Assembly: GCA_050084985.1 (NCBI GenBank)
Contig: JBITNC010000001.1
Location: forward strand, 102,920,001-102,984,000
DNA: 64,000 nucleotides
DNA from: Nageia nagi
Lineage: Eukaryota > Pinophyta
Reading direction: 5' to 3'
Positions 48,427 to 60,514 of the stretch are shown here, in pieces; position 1 is the stretch's first letter; each line of letters opens with the position of its first letter. Under the pieces are notes generated by a model. That model was not told the DNA's origin and did no database searches. It saw nothing but the letters and a program-made list of their open reading frames with translations. The position numbers were made by a program, and so were the translations under genes.

Positions 48427-49045
48427 TGTTGTGTGTGGAGCATGATTATTCAGAGTTCTTTGTTTCAGCTGGATGTATACCCCAGGAAGTTTGTACACCC
48501 CTCCACGCGAGGGGTTGTAGGGGGGACTTGTCCCCCCTGCGGGGGTTCGGGGGGGACCATCCCCCCCGATTGGGGGGTCCGAGGGCCAGCGATCCCCAGG
48601 AAGGGGTTCGGGGGTAGCGCCCCCGAAGTTAAAAATAGATGTAAAATCATCTTGTAAAAGTATAGTAATTTCTAGTCAATCTGGGCCGTTCATTAGGCGG
48701 ATGATCTGACGGTAAAACTTATGTTTAGTTTAGGGTTTTTTTTGCCCTAGAAGGCAACCCCTCTCTTTGTATGAGGGCATTGTAATAGATGTGCAATTCG
48801 TTGAGTGAGAAACAGAGACGTGAGACTGTGAGAGAAAATAGAGGATATTACAATGGATCTACTGTAGGTTGTATCTCTTCATTTTGCTGGATAATAGAAA
48901 GGAAGGATTGGTTGTTCAGGGTGGACGTAGCCCAAACTGGGTGAACCACGTATATCTGTGTCTCTCTTATTTATGCATTTTCTATGTTTATATTTTTGCA
49001 ATATTTTATGTGTTCCATTGCTCTGTAATATATAATTTTATAACA
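48427..49045 (+). repeat. Solo LTR, GC-rich, with perfect target duplication
   Basis: TGTTGTGTGT...TATAACA, 619 bp, flanked by GCCTC at 48422-48426 and 49046-49050. No PBS or internal sequence follows, so this is a solo LTR left by LTR-LTR recombination. The R/U5-like part (GGACGTAGCCC...GGGTGAACCACG, 48922-48950) is a pattern common in plant copia LTRs. Bases 48500-48635 are C/G-run palindromes. Confidence 0.88.
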
Positions 49046-49050
49046 GCCTC

Positions 49051-52000
49051 CCTATGGATATGTTGGATTTGAATATTGTCAAATCTGTATAACCACTCCT
49101 TTATCTCCCACATCATCAACTTAATACTCCAACTTTAAATGTCATCACATTTGATGATGTTCATAATATCCTTCAATATTTTTTCTTCAAAAACATGATT
49201 TTTCTTATGAGGTCCCTAAAAAAGTTGATTTTTCTTCAACAAAATGACTAGTTTGATCTCTAAGACGTTATGCAAAAGATAAGATGGATTTACCTAAATG
49301 ATCTTCAAAGATACCTCCAACCCTAGCCTACTTGGGGTTACCTTTATATGTACCATCAAATTTGATTTTCACCCAGCCCATAGGTGGTGGAGTTCACCTT
49401 GCCTCAGTTCTAAGATGAGGAATTGGTTTCTTAAAACATACTCTAGTCCCCCAATTCACTAATAGTTTCCTTTCTTCCTTTAATTTCCATCCTTCTTTGA
49501 AGAATATAGAATTGAAAATTTCCATTAAGAAGTAGGAAATGCAACTCCAAACCATGCCCCACCCTAAGTTTCCATCTCTAAACACTATGCGGTATCTTTC
49601 TTTATAGATCCCTTATAAGATATGAGGTAATCTTAAGCTTTAAAGCTTTCTCAAATGCTTGCTTTTGAGGTGTGGTTTCCATTAAAGGCATATCTCCAAG
49701 ATGGATATTGGGAGAACCCAATCCACTGTAAACTCTTTGAAGAATTTATACGAAATGAATTAATCAAATTCACATTCTAGAAAAAAAATGGTTGGTAATC
49801 TCCTCTTTAATCTCATATAAGGCATATCTATCCAAGAGACTATAAACTCTCTTTTTAAAGTTATCTAAGGTTAATACCTTATTTTGAACAACCATCAAGT
49901 GATAAAGGGTGAGCTTAGAAATAAGATCCCCACCCCAAATTCTTGTCATTAGGGGTAATAGTCTTCAATCACCCTCAATGATCTAGTAGCCCATATCCAC
50001 CTTATAGACACCTTAAAATTCCTTCATATAAATCACTTCATCATTTAGATGTATTGTGATTAGTAGATAAGATATTAGCTATTTGTTAAGAGCATCTACT
50101 TTTACTTGGATCTCAGTAGATAAGCCCTCCCTTTATAAGACCTTCCAAACCTCATTGTTATTGTCATTAGAAATATAATATTGCACTTGATTGCCATAGG
50201 TAAGAAGAATCTTTTATTAGATTCTTTCAAAGTGTGTCATATGATAAAGGACTTTATTAAAAAGCCATTTATCTTTACTAAAGTTGACTTTAGTGTCACC
50301 CCTGATCTACCATCTGCTTCCTCTTAGTAACAAAGGTTTAATGCTTTGTAAAATATTCTAGAAATAAGATCCCCTTAGAGGATTTTTATTTTCTCAAAAG
50401 GTTAAATCACTTAGGAATTTCATTTAAAAAATTTGAACATGGAGAATATCCTCTTGTTTGGCCAACTTTCATCCTAATTTTTCCATAAGAGCCATATTCA
50501 TTATGCTAAGATTCCTTAGGCCTAAATGACCCACTTTTTTAAAGAGCAACATTTATCCCAAGGCACTAAAGCCATAATTTGTAAGTAGGATTTTAAAAGT
50601 TGCAACTTCCTTGCTTAGCTAAAAAGAGCTCCTTTTCAAGCTCTAAGTTTTCTTGCATTTTTTTATATGATAGATTTCTAATGCTCCTCTTTCATTCTAC
50701 ATTTGAATAAAGGTATTCTTAAATACATACCTAGAAATTCTTCAATTACACACTATAACATTAGCCATTGAAAATTGTAAATATCTTGGCATATTCAGGA
50801 AATAGAGGTTAATTTTGGTATATTTCACCTTCTATATTGTTTCTCTCTCATATAAGTTAAGTATGTTTCTTATTTTTCATGCCTACATAATGGAGGACTT
50901 TGTCAAGAGAATCAAGTCATCTACAAACTATTGAAATGAGATAGGGTTCAAAGTGGAGTTTAGTTTGATACCTTCCAATCTTTAGAGTTTATTCTCATAA
51001 AGCTCTACCCATGGCCTCAACCAAAATTATAAAGAGGTAGGGGAATAAGGGATCTCCCTACCTAAGCTTACTTTTACTAGAAAAATATCACATAATTGAG
51101 CCATTCACCGTAATAGAAAACATCATTGAAGAAAACAACTATTAACTAATTGAATCCAATATTCATGAAATCCAAAACCTTTTAGGACTTTCAATAGGAA
51201 ATCCCAAGTCACCCCTATCATAAGCTTTATTCATGTCCAAGTTGAGAAACATACCTTCTTTCCCAAATATGACCATCAAATGGATTACCTCATGGATTGA
51301 GATGATTCCTTCCAAAATTTTCTTTCGTTGGAAAAAGGTGTATCGGTGGGAATCAATGATGAAAGGTAACTCTACTTTCAATATGATGGCTAAGACCTCA
51401 GAAATAATTTTATAAAAGGTATTACAAAGGTTGATGAGTTGAAAGTTAGGAAGGATTTTTCAACTTCCACCTTTGAGATGAGAGCAAGGAAAGTGGAGTT
51501 AACATCTCTTGGGATCTCCTTCTTGTTTTGAAACTCCAACACAACTTGGAAAACATCCTTCCTTACCATATGCTAAAAATTTTAAAAGAAGAGGATTGTG
51601 AAACCATCTAGCCCTATGGATATATCTCCATGCATGTTGAAGATAACTTTCATATCTTTCTCCTTAATAGGATTGAGCAAATAAGCATTTAAGTTAGGAG
51701 TGACCAGGGTAGGTAGGAATATTGGCCATTAGCCTATTTTTTGCTTCTTCATTAAGGGCATCCTCAATACCATTAGATTGGGTAAGAAATGAATAACTTT
51801 GCCTCTATTTAGAAGGGTTCATGTGTGATTGTTCCATATGATGTGATAATCCCCTTGATCTTGTTGAAGCTTTAGTGCCTCAAAGTTGAAATATGGAAGA
51901 ATTTCGTATTATGATCCCCCTCTTTTAACCAAGTCACCCTATATTTATACTTCTAAAAACTCTCTTCATAAGCTAAAGTATTATGCCATTCGCACAAGAA

Positions 52001-52990
52001 ATATTTTTCTTGAGCTTTGACCTCCTCCTTATAGTCCATAAAATGTATAGAAGTTTTCAAATCCACTAGCTATTTTTTAAAGGTGTTCTTTTTCACCAAC
52101 ACATTACCAAAAACTTCTTTATTTTAGACCTCCAAACACCTTTTTATAAACCTCATTTTCTTAGCCACTTGAGTTAGTTTATACATTGAGAAGTATTGTG
52201 TACACTACATGTGGAACATGGTTTCAAGATTTATATGGAAAGTCCACATCTTTTCAAACTAGAAAGGGCTACTAAACAATCTTCCTTAATCTACAATCTC
52301 CAAAATCAAAGGATTATGATTTGAACTAGTTTGTGGTAGGGAATACATAGTAGTGTCTCAAAACCTGAGAAGGCTCTCATGGGAAATAAGAAATCTATCT
52401 AGTTGACTTGAATGAACTGACTTCCCAACCTTATATTGCACCAAATGTACTTAGCTCCACACCAATAGGCTTATTCTCGTTGAAAAAATTTCCAAACTCT
52501 ATCATACTCAAAATTATTTTTATTCCATTCTTTCTTATCTGATGGGTATAAAGGAGAATTAAAATCCCTTGCAAGAACCCAAGGAATACCTACAAAGGTC
52601 CTCCATAACTCTTCAATATCCTTTTAAAGACTTCTTCTACTTGCTACTATAGTAGGAGCATAGATATTTGTCATGATACAAGGATTATTATCTTCTTTAT
52701 AAGTGAACATAATAACAACAAACCTATCATTAGCAACAATCTCCCTACCTTCTATCTTATTTTAATACCAAAAACACATCAAACCTCTTAAAGATCATTT
52801 GGAAGGGACAACAATACAACTTTCTCTTTTCCATACTTTAACTTTCTCTTTTCCATACCTTATGCTTTATCTACCACTTTTATTTTTTAAAATTACATGA
52901 TGTCCAAATGGTTATCTCTTCTCAATGTGTGAATGGTCCTTTGTCTTGAGGTGTTGTTGATATCCCTTACATTTCATAAGACAAATTTTA
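49051..52990 (-). pseudogene. LINE F ORF2: endonuclease, reverse transcriptase, RNase H
   Basis: Minus strand, right to left. The apurinic endonuclease starts at about 52985 (an NVR motif with its Trp now TGA), with MTNIYAP at about 52652-52675 and RDFNSPL. The reverse transcriptase has FFQRKKILEGIISIHEVIH and FLNLDMNKAYDR (51200-51330) and the catalytic FVDD at 50916-50927. A Cys/His-type region lies between about 49800 and 50300. RNase H begins at about 49390 with WVKIKFDGTYKGNP. Stops and frameshifts are frequent. Intact, it would nick DNA and copy the LINE RNA in place. Confidence 0.8.
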
Positions 52991-52994
52991 TTTT

Positions 52995-54588
52995 TTAAAT
53001 CTTGAGGGGGCTGCTTCCTCCCACTTTGCCCAAAGAAAGGATAATTTGGATTCCTCTTGCTATGGCTTTTATTATTTCCCTCTTTTGCATTTCATCCAAG
53101 GATGGTCTTCCTCTAGGCTCCTTAAAAACATCTGATGTTGCTTTCTTTTGTTGCCTTATGAATCTTGAGGTGGTAGTTGGGATAAATTCATTACTTGACT
53201 TAGGTCTCACTCCTTCTATAGCCACCTTGCTTGTTGGCTTCCCAAGCACCTCATTGTATTCTTCAACCATGTCCAAATTTATCCCCATTGAGGTATTCTC
53301 ATCCTCCTATTGTGTTTCTAAAACCCCTTCATCATCTACATCTCTTGGTTTCCCCCTATTTCCATTTCTTCCCTTCTCACACTTAAGGGAATATGATTTT
53401 CCAACTCTTGTAAGTTTTCTCCTTCAGTTGATATATTTTCATTTTTCTTGCCCTTTGTTGGTTCATGATACTAGAGGGCCATCCTTACATTCATGGATTT
53501 GCCCTCATTTTCCTTTTTTATTTAGTGTCCCATCTCTTGCCCTTTGAAGAGTTTGCCTGGTTAAGATCTTTAGTTTCTTTCCTTTGGATACTTTCCTAAT
53601 GAGAGCTTTCTTCTTTTTGTTGGGGCAAAAGCTTAATAACATATCCCATCTTTTTTTTGCAATTTCCACACATTGAGGTCCTCATACTCAAACCTTTGAG
53701 TTCAATTGCCTACATTCAAGACTATATATATAGATTTAGGGAGATCTATATTCGAGCTCACATCAACAAAAATTCTTGCAAACACCATACAAATTCTAAT
53801 TCTTATGATTTTTTCAATAGTCATAAAGGTTCCAATACTATTTGCTATTACAATCAACACTTCCTAATGCTAGATATTAAAGGGAAAATGAGGGAGTCAT
53901 ATCCATACCACCAAAGTATTAATACTTTGAGTATGTGGGTCAAAGTTTGTGTTTCATTTCCTTAAAAAGAAATCCCTTTTCCCTAGCATCCATGATCCTC
54001 CCCTTCACACCTTTTGGATGTGCTCCTCTCGTTGCAGTTTGATCATGTAAAACCCATTTGGAAGAGCTACAACATCCATGAATCCTTTTGGTTTCCATTT
54101 CACAAATACCCATTTATGAATTGCATCAATATTCAGTTTGGGTCCATGGAACTTTCCCACTAGGTTGAAAGCTCCTTTCACTTTCATTCTATCCGTGATC
54201 TCAGAGGAATAACCAAGGGTCCATCATGAGTAGAAAGATTTGGGGTACTTGCCATTGGTGATAGAATTGTTGCCTATTTGAATACACTGACCACTTGGCC
54301 CCAAGTGTGTTTCTTTGGATTATCTCACTCTGCATGCATCAATGCGTCTCCCTCCTTAACCTTTAATGGGCCCCCTTTGCTTGGTGGCTATTGCTCTTTT
54401 GCCTTGGGCTAACCATTAGTTGTTGTAGCCTTTGTTGACAACTCATTTGTCAAAGTGCCTTGACCCTCATGTTGATATCATCTAGATTTTGACCCAACTC
54501 CTTCGCTTGCAAGTCCTAGCCCCCATCCTACTCCACCATAACCTGTTGCTTTCGCTCCTGCTCTTTCCATCACCCTTGTATTATTCAT
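52995..54588 (-). pseudogene. LINE F ORF1 (DUF4283-type)
   Basis: A minus-strand ATG at 54588 opens a basic, Gly/Ser/Lys-rich start. At about 54005-54187 comes KVKGAFNLVGKFHGPK...WVFVKWKPKGF...LPNGFYMIKL, the DUF4283 domain found at the N-terminus of plant LINE ORF1 proteins. A hydrophilic C-terminal part ends at 52995, just before ORF2. Stops are present. Plant LINE ORF1 products bind the element RNA. Confidence 0.75.
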
Positions 54589-55141
54589 TCTAATTTTGTT
54601 GTGGTAATATTTTTTTTAACCTTTGAAGTGTTACTTATAGGATCAATTGCTATTAAGAAAATTGCATTCATTCATACAAATCTCAATTCTATTAAAATTA
54701 ATGTCATATTCTCAATAACCATTTTATAAATCACTGGTCACAAAATGCACTACATATCCTCTAAGAAAAATCAAGTAATTTAAGCTTTAACTTTCCTTTA
54801 AAAGATGAAGATTAAAATCATTGTATGTTGGAACTATGGGTAATTATCTAATAATAAATATAACTCTGCTAAATATGATGGTTAAGAGAAGACTCCTCGA
54901 TATATTTAATTCTTATTAATTCCAAATTTCATAACCCTTTCTAAGACCTCCTTCCAAGATTTCCATTTCTTATTAATTCCAAATTTCCAATGTAACAATG
55001 CCAAATTCATAGATGCTAGACTGCGAAGTTTCAGTGTCGCCCCTTCAAACTACAATGGTGGTATCAGCGAGACGATCTTACAGGCTTTACCCTCCACTGT
55101 GAATCCCCACCTCCCAAATTGCTTCAATTCTTCCTCCCAAA
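54589..55141 (+). promoter_or_regulatory. Upstream region and 5' UTR of the SCI1-like gene
   Basis: Between the LINE start and the first exon. The last ~130 bases are less AT-rich and pyrimidine-rich, as in a plant 5' UTR. No clear TATA box was placed. A 15-residue upstream ORF occupies 55055-55102. Confidence 0.4.
55055..55102 (+). promoter_or_regulatory. Upstream ORF in the 5' UTR of the SCI1-like gene
   Basis: ATG at 55055 to TGA at 55100-55102, encoding MVVSARRSYRLYPPL, 39 bases before the main ATG. It could reduce translation of the main frame if transcription starts upstream of it, which is not known. Confidence 0.4.
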
Positions 55142-55497
55142 ATGGGGAAGAGGCATCGACATCGCCATGACGACGAAGAAGAACACGAAGATGCCAAGTA
55201 CAAGAAAAAACGGCGCACAAAACATGACCCGGAAGCCGATACAGTGAGCGATTCTCTTTCCCTATCATCATCACATTCCTCGTATTCTTCCGAATCAGAA
55301 GAGGAGTACAGACGCAGGAAGCGAAAGGAAAAGAAACGAAGGAAGCAGAAAGAGAGGGAGAAAGAGGAAAAACTGAAGAAAAAAGAGAAGAGAAAGAAGA
55401 AGAAGAAAGAAGAGAAAGGAAAGGAGAAGAATAAGGGCAAAGCAGCTGTTACGGATTCCTGGGGAAAGTTTGGCATTATCAAAGAAATTGATATGTG
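55142..55497 (+). CDS. SCI1-like (style cell-cycle inhibitor 1 family) protein, first exon
   Basis: The ATG at 55142 opens an intact frame encoding about 118 residues to the splice donor. Residues 1-35 are His/Asp/Glu/Lys-rich (MGKRHRHRHDDEEEHED...), residues 35-55 a Ser-rich acidic patch, residues 56-100 a dense Lys/Arg/Glu helix likely to be nuclear-targeting, then AAVTDSWGKFGIIKEIDMW. That last block matches the conserved core start of the plant SCI1 family, small nuclear proteins implicated in restraining cell division in the pistil. The donor GTATGT begins at 55498, splitting the Trp codon. The conserved second part (RPEFTAWL-type) was not found in the remaining 8.5 kb, so the next exon probably lies beyond the window or the copy is partial. 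Confidence 0.72.
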
Positions 55498-56250
55498 GTA
55501 TGTATTTTAATATGAAAACCCATTTTCAATGTACCCTTTGCTATGTTTTCTTTTCTTTGGCTGCGCACTGATGTGAAAGTCTGAAATTGCAATTAGTTTG
55601 ATTGCTACAATTCACATCAAAAACATTGGTAACAGTTACAGCAAAGTAGTTTACAATGGAATTCGTATTATAAGATTTCTATTGCATTTTATCAAAATTA
55701 ATACTTTGCATCAGTTTGGACTGTCACGAGTTTTTTTTTTTTTTTTTAAATTATTATCGAAACCATCATATTAATAAGAAATTTAAGTTCTAGCTAGGAC
55801 TTGCAGTTGGCCTTTGGCCTCAGTAACTTTACAGAATTCTATGTGCCATAGAAACCTGAAGCCTCAGCTGTTCCACTCACTTCCCCATCGAAGTCAGGCT
55901 CGGGACGCAGGGGTCTCCTCCAACTCCCTAATGTGGATTCACATTAATTTCTGTTTTACCTTCAGCATCCATATTTACACTCCCATCACATAAGTTTCTG
56001 TTTTACCTCAGTAGCCATATTTACATAGCGAACACTACCTGCAGCATAGTATTTTTTTAATGATGTAATTTTTGTCGAATTTGCCATTTTTGAAATAGTA
56101 ATCTAGTCAATAAAACAAGTAAGAATTTTTGCCAACTTTTATATGTTTGCATAATTTGGTCATCTACTGTAATAGAATGATGTTCTTTCAAATATCGGCC
56201 TATTGTATTGTTTTATAAAAGGGCAGACGCGTTTACAAGTCGACAATTGA

Positions 56251-56520
56251 AAGAAGTTTGGTTCTTGGCTAGAACCGAGCGACCATTATGTCGGTTACTA
56301 TGCTCTACCTTTATCTCTAGATTGTAACATGCTGGAAAACTATCTGCACGGGAGCATTATAAAAGTTTCAGTCGGATCAAGAGCATCAAAATATGTTATG
56401 AGCCAAGTCTGGAATGCATCAGAACTGCTGCCACCTAATTCTGAAAGTTTTGATGTGAAAAAACTTGCAAAGTTCGATGATAGTGGTAACCATATGATAG
56501 AAATCCTCGGGCTGAAATAG
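56251..56520 (+). CDS. Unassigned open frame, possible terminal exon
   Basis: An open frame of 89 codons ending at TAG 56518-56520, with a Met at 56329 in the middle. The product (KKFGSWLEPSDHYVGYYALP..., ending FDDSGNHMIEILGLK) has balanced, protein-like composition without the runs typical of chance frames. It begins at an AG that could be a splice acceptor. I do not recognise the family. It may be an exon of another gene, a retro-copied fragment or chance. Confidence 0.3.
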   Translation, partial: KKFGSWLEPSDHYVGYYALPLSLDCNMLENYLHGSIIKVSVGSRASKYVMSQVWNASELLPPNSESFDVKKLAKFDDSGNHMIEILGLK

Positions 56521-57378
56521 TAATGATTCAAATGTTATGAGCCCTAACTGAAACCTAACACCACTGCTAATTGGATGTTAGAATAAACACTTTTTTGTTC
56601 TAAAGTCAATACAGGGAAGAAACTAAAGCTAACAACAATTTCAAAAAATTGGAAAAATATCAACTAAATCTCAGCAATCAATTTTGAGAAGAGAGTTAAA
56701 AATTACAAAAAGTTTCTTGGTAAGGTTGTGGTTGCCAGTGTCAGATCCAGACACTCCAAGAGTAGTATGGACTTTACACTTGATCATGATGTATCCCAAA
56801 CTTGTGGCAACAAATTCTGCAAGTATGAATCGTGCACTTTTTGGGAGGAGGGGCTAACAATAGTGATACATGTTATGAGGAATGGGCTGAAATGAGGGAC
56901 AATGGTTATAGAGACAGCTTTTTCCTTGATAAAGCAATGGGGATATGAGAATGGCAAGATCTTTGTCAGCAAAAGGTTTCAAATGCAAAAAATAGTTGAA
57001 TTTACTAAGTCATTATTCATGTCAAGTACTATCACCCAAATTTACTATCTTGAGGTTTGAACATTTGTTATGTTTACAGTCATGTTGTCGTTGTATGCTA
57101 GTAGTTGTTTAACCCCAGAAAACATTGAGCACTTATGAAGTGCAAGGGAGATTTTTTGCCAAACACTCAATAGAAAGAAATCTGACATTGACATGGATAT
57201 TTAAGCATATGACATGTCATTGAAAAAATAGAGGAGGTAGAATGGACAAAATTTGTTTGCGAAGGGAGAATTATCTGTTAATAATTTAATTCTGATTTAT
57301 TTCAGTTAGTATTTCCTATTTTATCTCAACTTATGAAGTAATTTCCCTCTAGAAGCATGGACTACTTGATATCTGTTG

Positions 57379-57399
57379 CTCTCTCTCTCTCTCTCTCTC
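57379..57399. repeat. CT dinucleotide microsatellite
   Basis: An uninterrupted CT run of about 21 bases. Confidence 0.95.
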
Positions 57400-60350
57400 A
57401 TCTCATTCACATACCCACACTATTGGTGTTTACTCTATGTTTCCTGCATAATATCATGGGCATGGTGCAGAACATGGGGATTTCCTGCTAGTGTGCATTG
57501 TGCTTAATGCATGCAAAGAAACCAAAATGTAAGATTTCAAAATTGCATACACTTAATGCGGTACTTGATCATCTATCCATCCCTATGCAATCTTGCATGG
57601 AACCATGCCTAATAGCTTTTGTTCCTTTGATTCCATGTGGATCCAGAATTAGTTGTCAAGTATATTAACTGTTGTTACCTATTTGATTCCATGAATATTG
57701 ATAGCCATATTGTTGCTCCATATCTACTGCCATAGGTGTCTCTTATGGTGGTGTGCTTTTGATAAATTAAAAAAGTGAGACATGTAATCCTCTCTTTTAT
57801 CTCTTTCTACTCTGCGACCTTGTCTTCTACATTTCCTTCAGCTCTTGAGTATGAGAGGGCTATGAACATTCTTCAAATTCAAATATGAGTTTCATTTCCT
57901 TCAAACATTTTACTACGTTCTCTTCAAATTCTTGAACTTGTGGGGTGATTTTTTCCATTTCACATATGACCTCCTCCTCCTTGTCTCTGATTTGTTTCAT
58001 AAACCTTCAGATAAACATTGCATGCAGTAGATTTGGATCTTTTTCTCTCCTTGGAGCAGTGTGTAGTTCGGATACTGAGCTGTGTAACTACCCAGGATGC
58101 TATGCAGTGCAGTGCAATGCAATTTGTTTCTTCTTTGTGCTTCCTTTCTTCAGCTTCATGCATTTGAGCTTTGTAATATAGATTTGTAATGTAAGAAGGG
58201 CTTTATTGGACAGTTTCTAGCAGAGGTGAGCATTGAGTCTGGGTGCTCAATGTGTAAGGCCTAGTATAAGGATGCACATATTAAAATGTATTAACTCCAA
58301 AAAGCCAAATTACATTATAAAATGACAAGCATAAAAAGAAGAAGTATATGTAACTTCTTCAAGAAACACTAAAAAACTCCTAATGACTTTTCAACTTCCT
58401 AATAACATTTGAACTTCTTAATGACATGTGGAATTTCTTCCACTTACAAATATGAAAATACTAAATATAAAATACTTTCACTCTCACACACTTAAATCTA
58501 ATTAATATTTACAATTAACCTTAATCTCTAAAGATTAGGTTTCCTACGCACTACATGTGATGATGAAGCCTAATAATTGGAGCAAGAATGATTATCATTA
58601 TGTCAGCAGGAATATCAGAGCTCTCTGGTTTGATCCCTGCCCTTGGAGTATCCGTGAGGTTGCTGAGCAGTAGTGCACCCCCATAGTCCAGGACAGTGCA
58701 ATCTGATTTTAGGTTTGCAGCCTTTTCTAGAAAGAAATAGGCCTTGCTAAGAGCCGGTCATTTATATGGAGCTACAATTTTTGATATAATGGCAAGCTCC
58801 CCAGATTTAAGTCCTGACCAATTTTCTGGCTGCATAACCTGCTATTATGTCTTCATCCAAAAATTATGTACATGAAGTATGCATCCTCCATCACTGTTGA
58901 AGATTTCATTGTTTGTCATGTAATGATTGAATGTGGAGAATATCGAAGAAGAGAGTTTCATTTCTATAAAACAAAAAAAGTCGAGAAGAAATGATTGCTG
59001 GGTTTCCATGTCTGTGTTGAAGATTGTGTGGAGAAGACAGCTATAGAAGCAATTTAATGGGTTGAGCCCTTTTATTGACCAAGCAAAAGGTGCTCGGTGT
59101 AATGGTATAGGATTTATTTAAATTTTATTATTTCTTATTTATTAGTTATGTTGTAGGCCTTAAGGGAATATTCCAAAGAAATACCTACAACTGTTTTGTC
59201 TTCATATGAGTTTTTTCACACATGTGATGATAAGTCATTTGTAACTCGTCTTTAAGAGGAATCTTATGTGGTCATATGTGTCATTATAAGAGTTTGAACA
59301 TACATCCTCTTGTCATCAGGATTAGGATACATAGTTTGCAAGGTGTCAAAACTAGACATGGGAGTTACTTATGTAACTTCTCTTCACACCTTTATATAAT
59401 AAATGTGCTTCTTCTTATTCTTTCTAAGATGGCATAAAGTACTATAATAATGTTAGTTTAGTGCATAAAATTCTTAATTTTAATGCTATTGTCATGTTAG
59501 TGATATGATTGTAATATACTTCAGGTTTACCATCTTCATTAATACATAGAGTTTTTTTTTTTGTTTTTTCCTTTTTACAAAATTATGGCGTCTCGTCCAT
59601 TTGGTGAGTGCTTTCTCCTTCATCATTTGTGATTTATGGTAATGAGGATTTACTTGTTGGGAGTGGTGCCTCCAAACCAACTTACTTGGATTGTCTTCTT
59701 GTTGTGATGAATGCTCATCACATTTATGGTAAATGGTATTTCCTTCAACTATACTCATTTGATTGTTTTTTATTTTATTTTATGATCCAAGTCCTGCTTG
59801 CAAGGATTGGCTACCCCAAGGTTTCTAGTATCTTAAAGTGTCATTTGTGATGGTGATAGTAGCTATACTTGGAATGCTCAGTGGAAGGGTAGAAGCAACA
59901 ACTATTAACCACGTTTACTATAGGACTTGGAGTTGTTCACACCAATTGAGAGGATAGAGTTTTGAGGATAAAAAAAGGAAAAAGAACAAAGTGATAGGGT
60001 AAGAAAAGTGCAATGTGGTGATGATGGCATGTTGTAGAAGTTCATTCAAGAACAAGTTCACCCATTGGGCAGCAGCTAGGTGACTTCCTTTCTGGGTTTT
60101 TTATGAGATTCGTACCCACTTATCCAACCTTACATCAAATGACTAAGTCTAGATTGTATGTAAGAAGGAGCCTGTTGTGACTAAAACACAACATGCCCCA
60201 AAATCCTGTGATTTTGGGGACCCTCAACGTGTCACGTATATACTTCGTTTTGTCATCATCTTGTCTCACCCAAGTTGTGTCACAAAGACCCGAGTTCATG
60301 GATCACTCCTCTTTGGCTCAAGCCTCATTCTTCACCTAGGGTCAATCATA

Positions 60351-60418
60351 CTAAGTTAGAAATCTTGAAATTTCCAAAAAAATGACTAAGTTAGAAATCT
60401 TGAAATTTCCAAAAAAAT
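60351..60418 (+). repeat. 34-bp tandem duplication in LTR of element I
   Basis: Two exact copies of a unit starting CTAAGTTAGAAATC, at 60351 and 60385, followed by a partial third start. Confidence 0.95.
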
Positions 60419-60514
60419 GACTTAGTCTGGAAAGAGTAAAGTTGACCTTAGGAGAACAAGGTAGTCCAGGAAGAGTTAGAGCTCGATCAACTCAAACAGG
60501 GTGTTTCCAAGGGT

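Larger units (their letters stand above)
34590..54588 (-). mobile_element. Element F: L1-type LINE, split by element G and a solo LTR
   Basis: On the minus strand: ORF1 (from 54588), then an ORF2 with endonuclease, reverse transcriptase, zinc-binding and RNase H segments down to about 49051. The RNase H reading is interrupted by a solo LTR (48427-49045) and then by element G (34846-48389), and finishes at about 34590. Removing both insertions with their target duplications leaves a continuous RNase H reading, which is strong evidence for one host element. Stops throughout. Confidence 0.75.
55498..60172 (+). other. Probable intron or intergenic DNA after the SCI1-like exon
   Basis: Less decayed-looking than the TE regions and with mixed composition. 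It holds a poly-T run (55730-55748), a near-duplicate of TTTCTGTTTTACCT at 55950 and 56005, the unassigned frame at 56251-56520, a CT microsatellite at 57379-57399 and a small GTTGTAGG/CCTACAAC hairpin at about 59149-59193. No other exon was recognised. Confidence 0.4.

Noticed and set aside
48420-48657. Overlapping Pro/Gly-rich open frames on both strands
   Set aside because: They come from C/G runs inside the solo LTR; composition explains the absence of stops.
53002-53547. 181-codon + strand open frame
   Set aside because: Opposite strand of LINE ORF1, which has recognisable domain context; the + strand product is hydrophobic and featureless.
55050-55482. Minus-strand open frames opposite the SCI1-like exon
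   Set aside because: Mirror of the Lys/Glu-rich exon; Ser/Phe-rich shadow with no independent support.
59100-59460. LTR-like segment with TATATAATAAATG and a CTTCTTC-rich end
   Set aside because: The composition resembles a copia LTR end, but no partner, PBS or target duplication was found.
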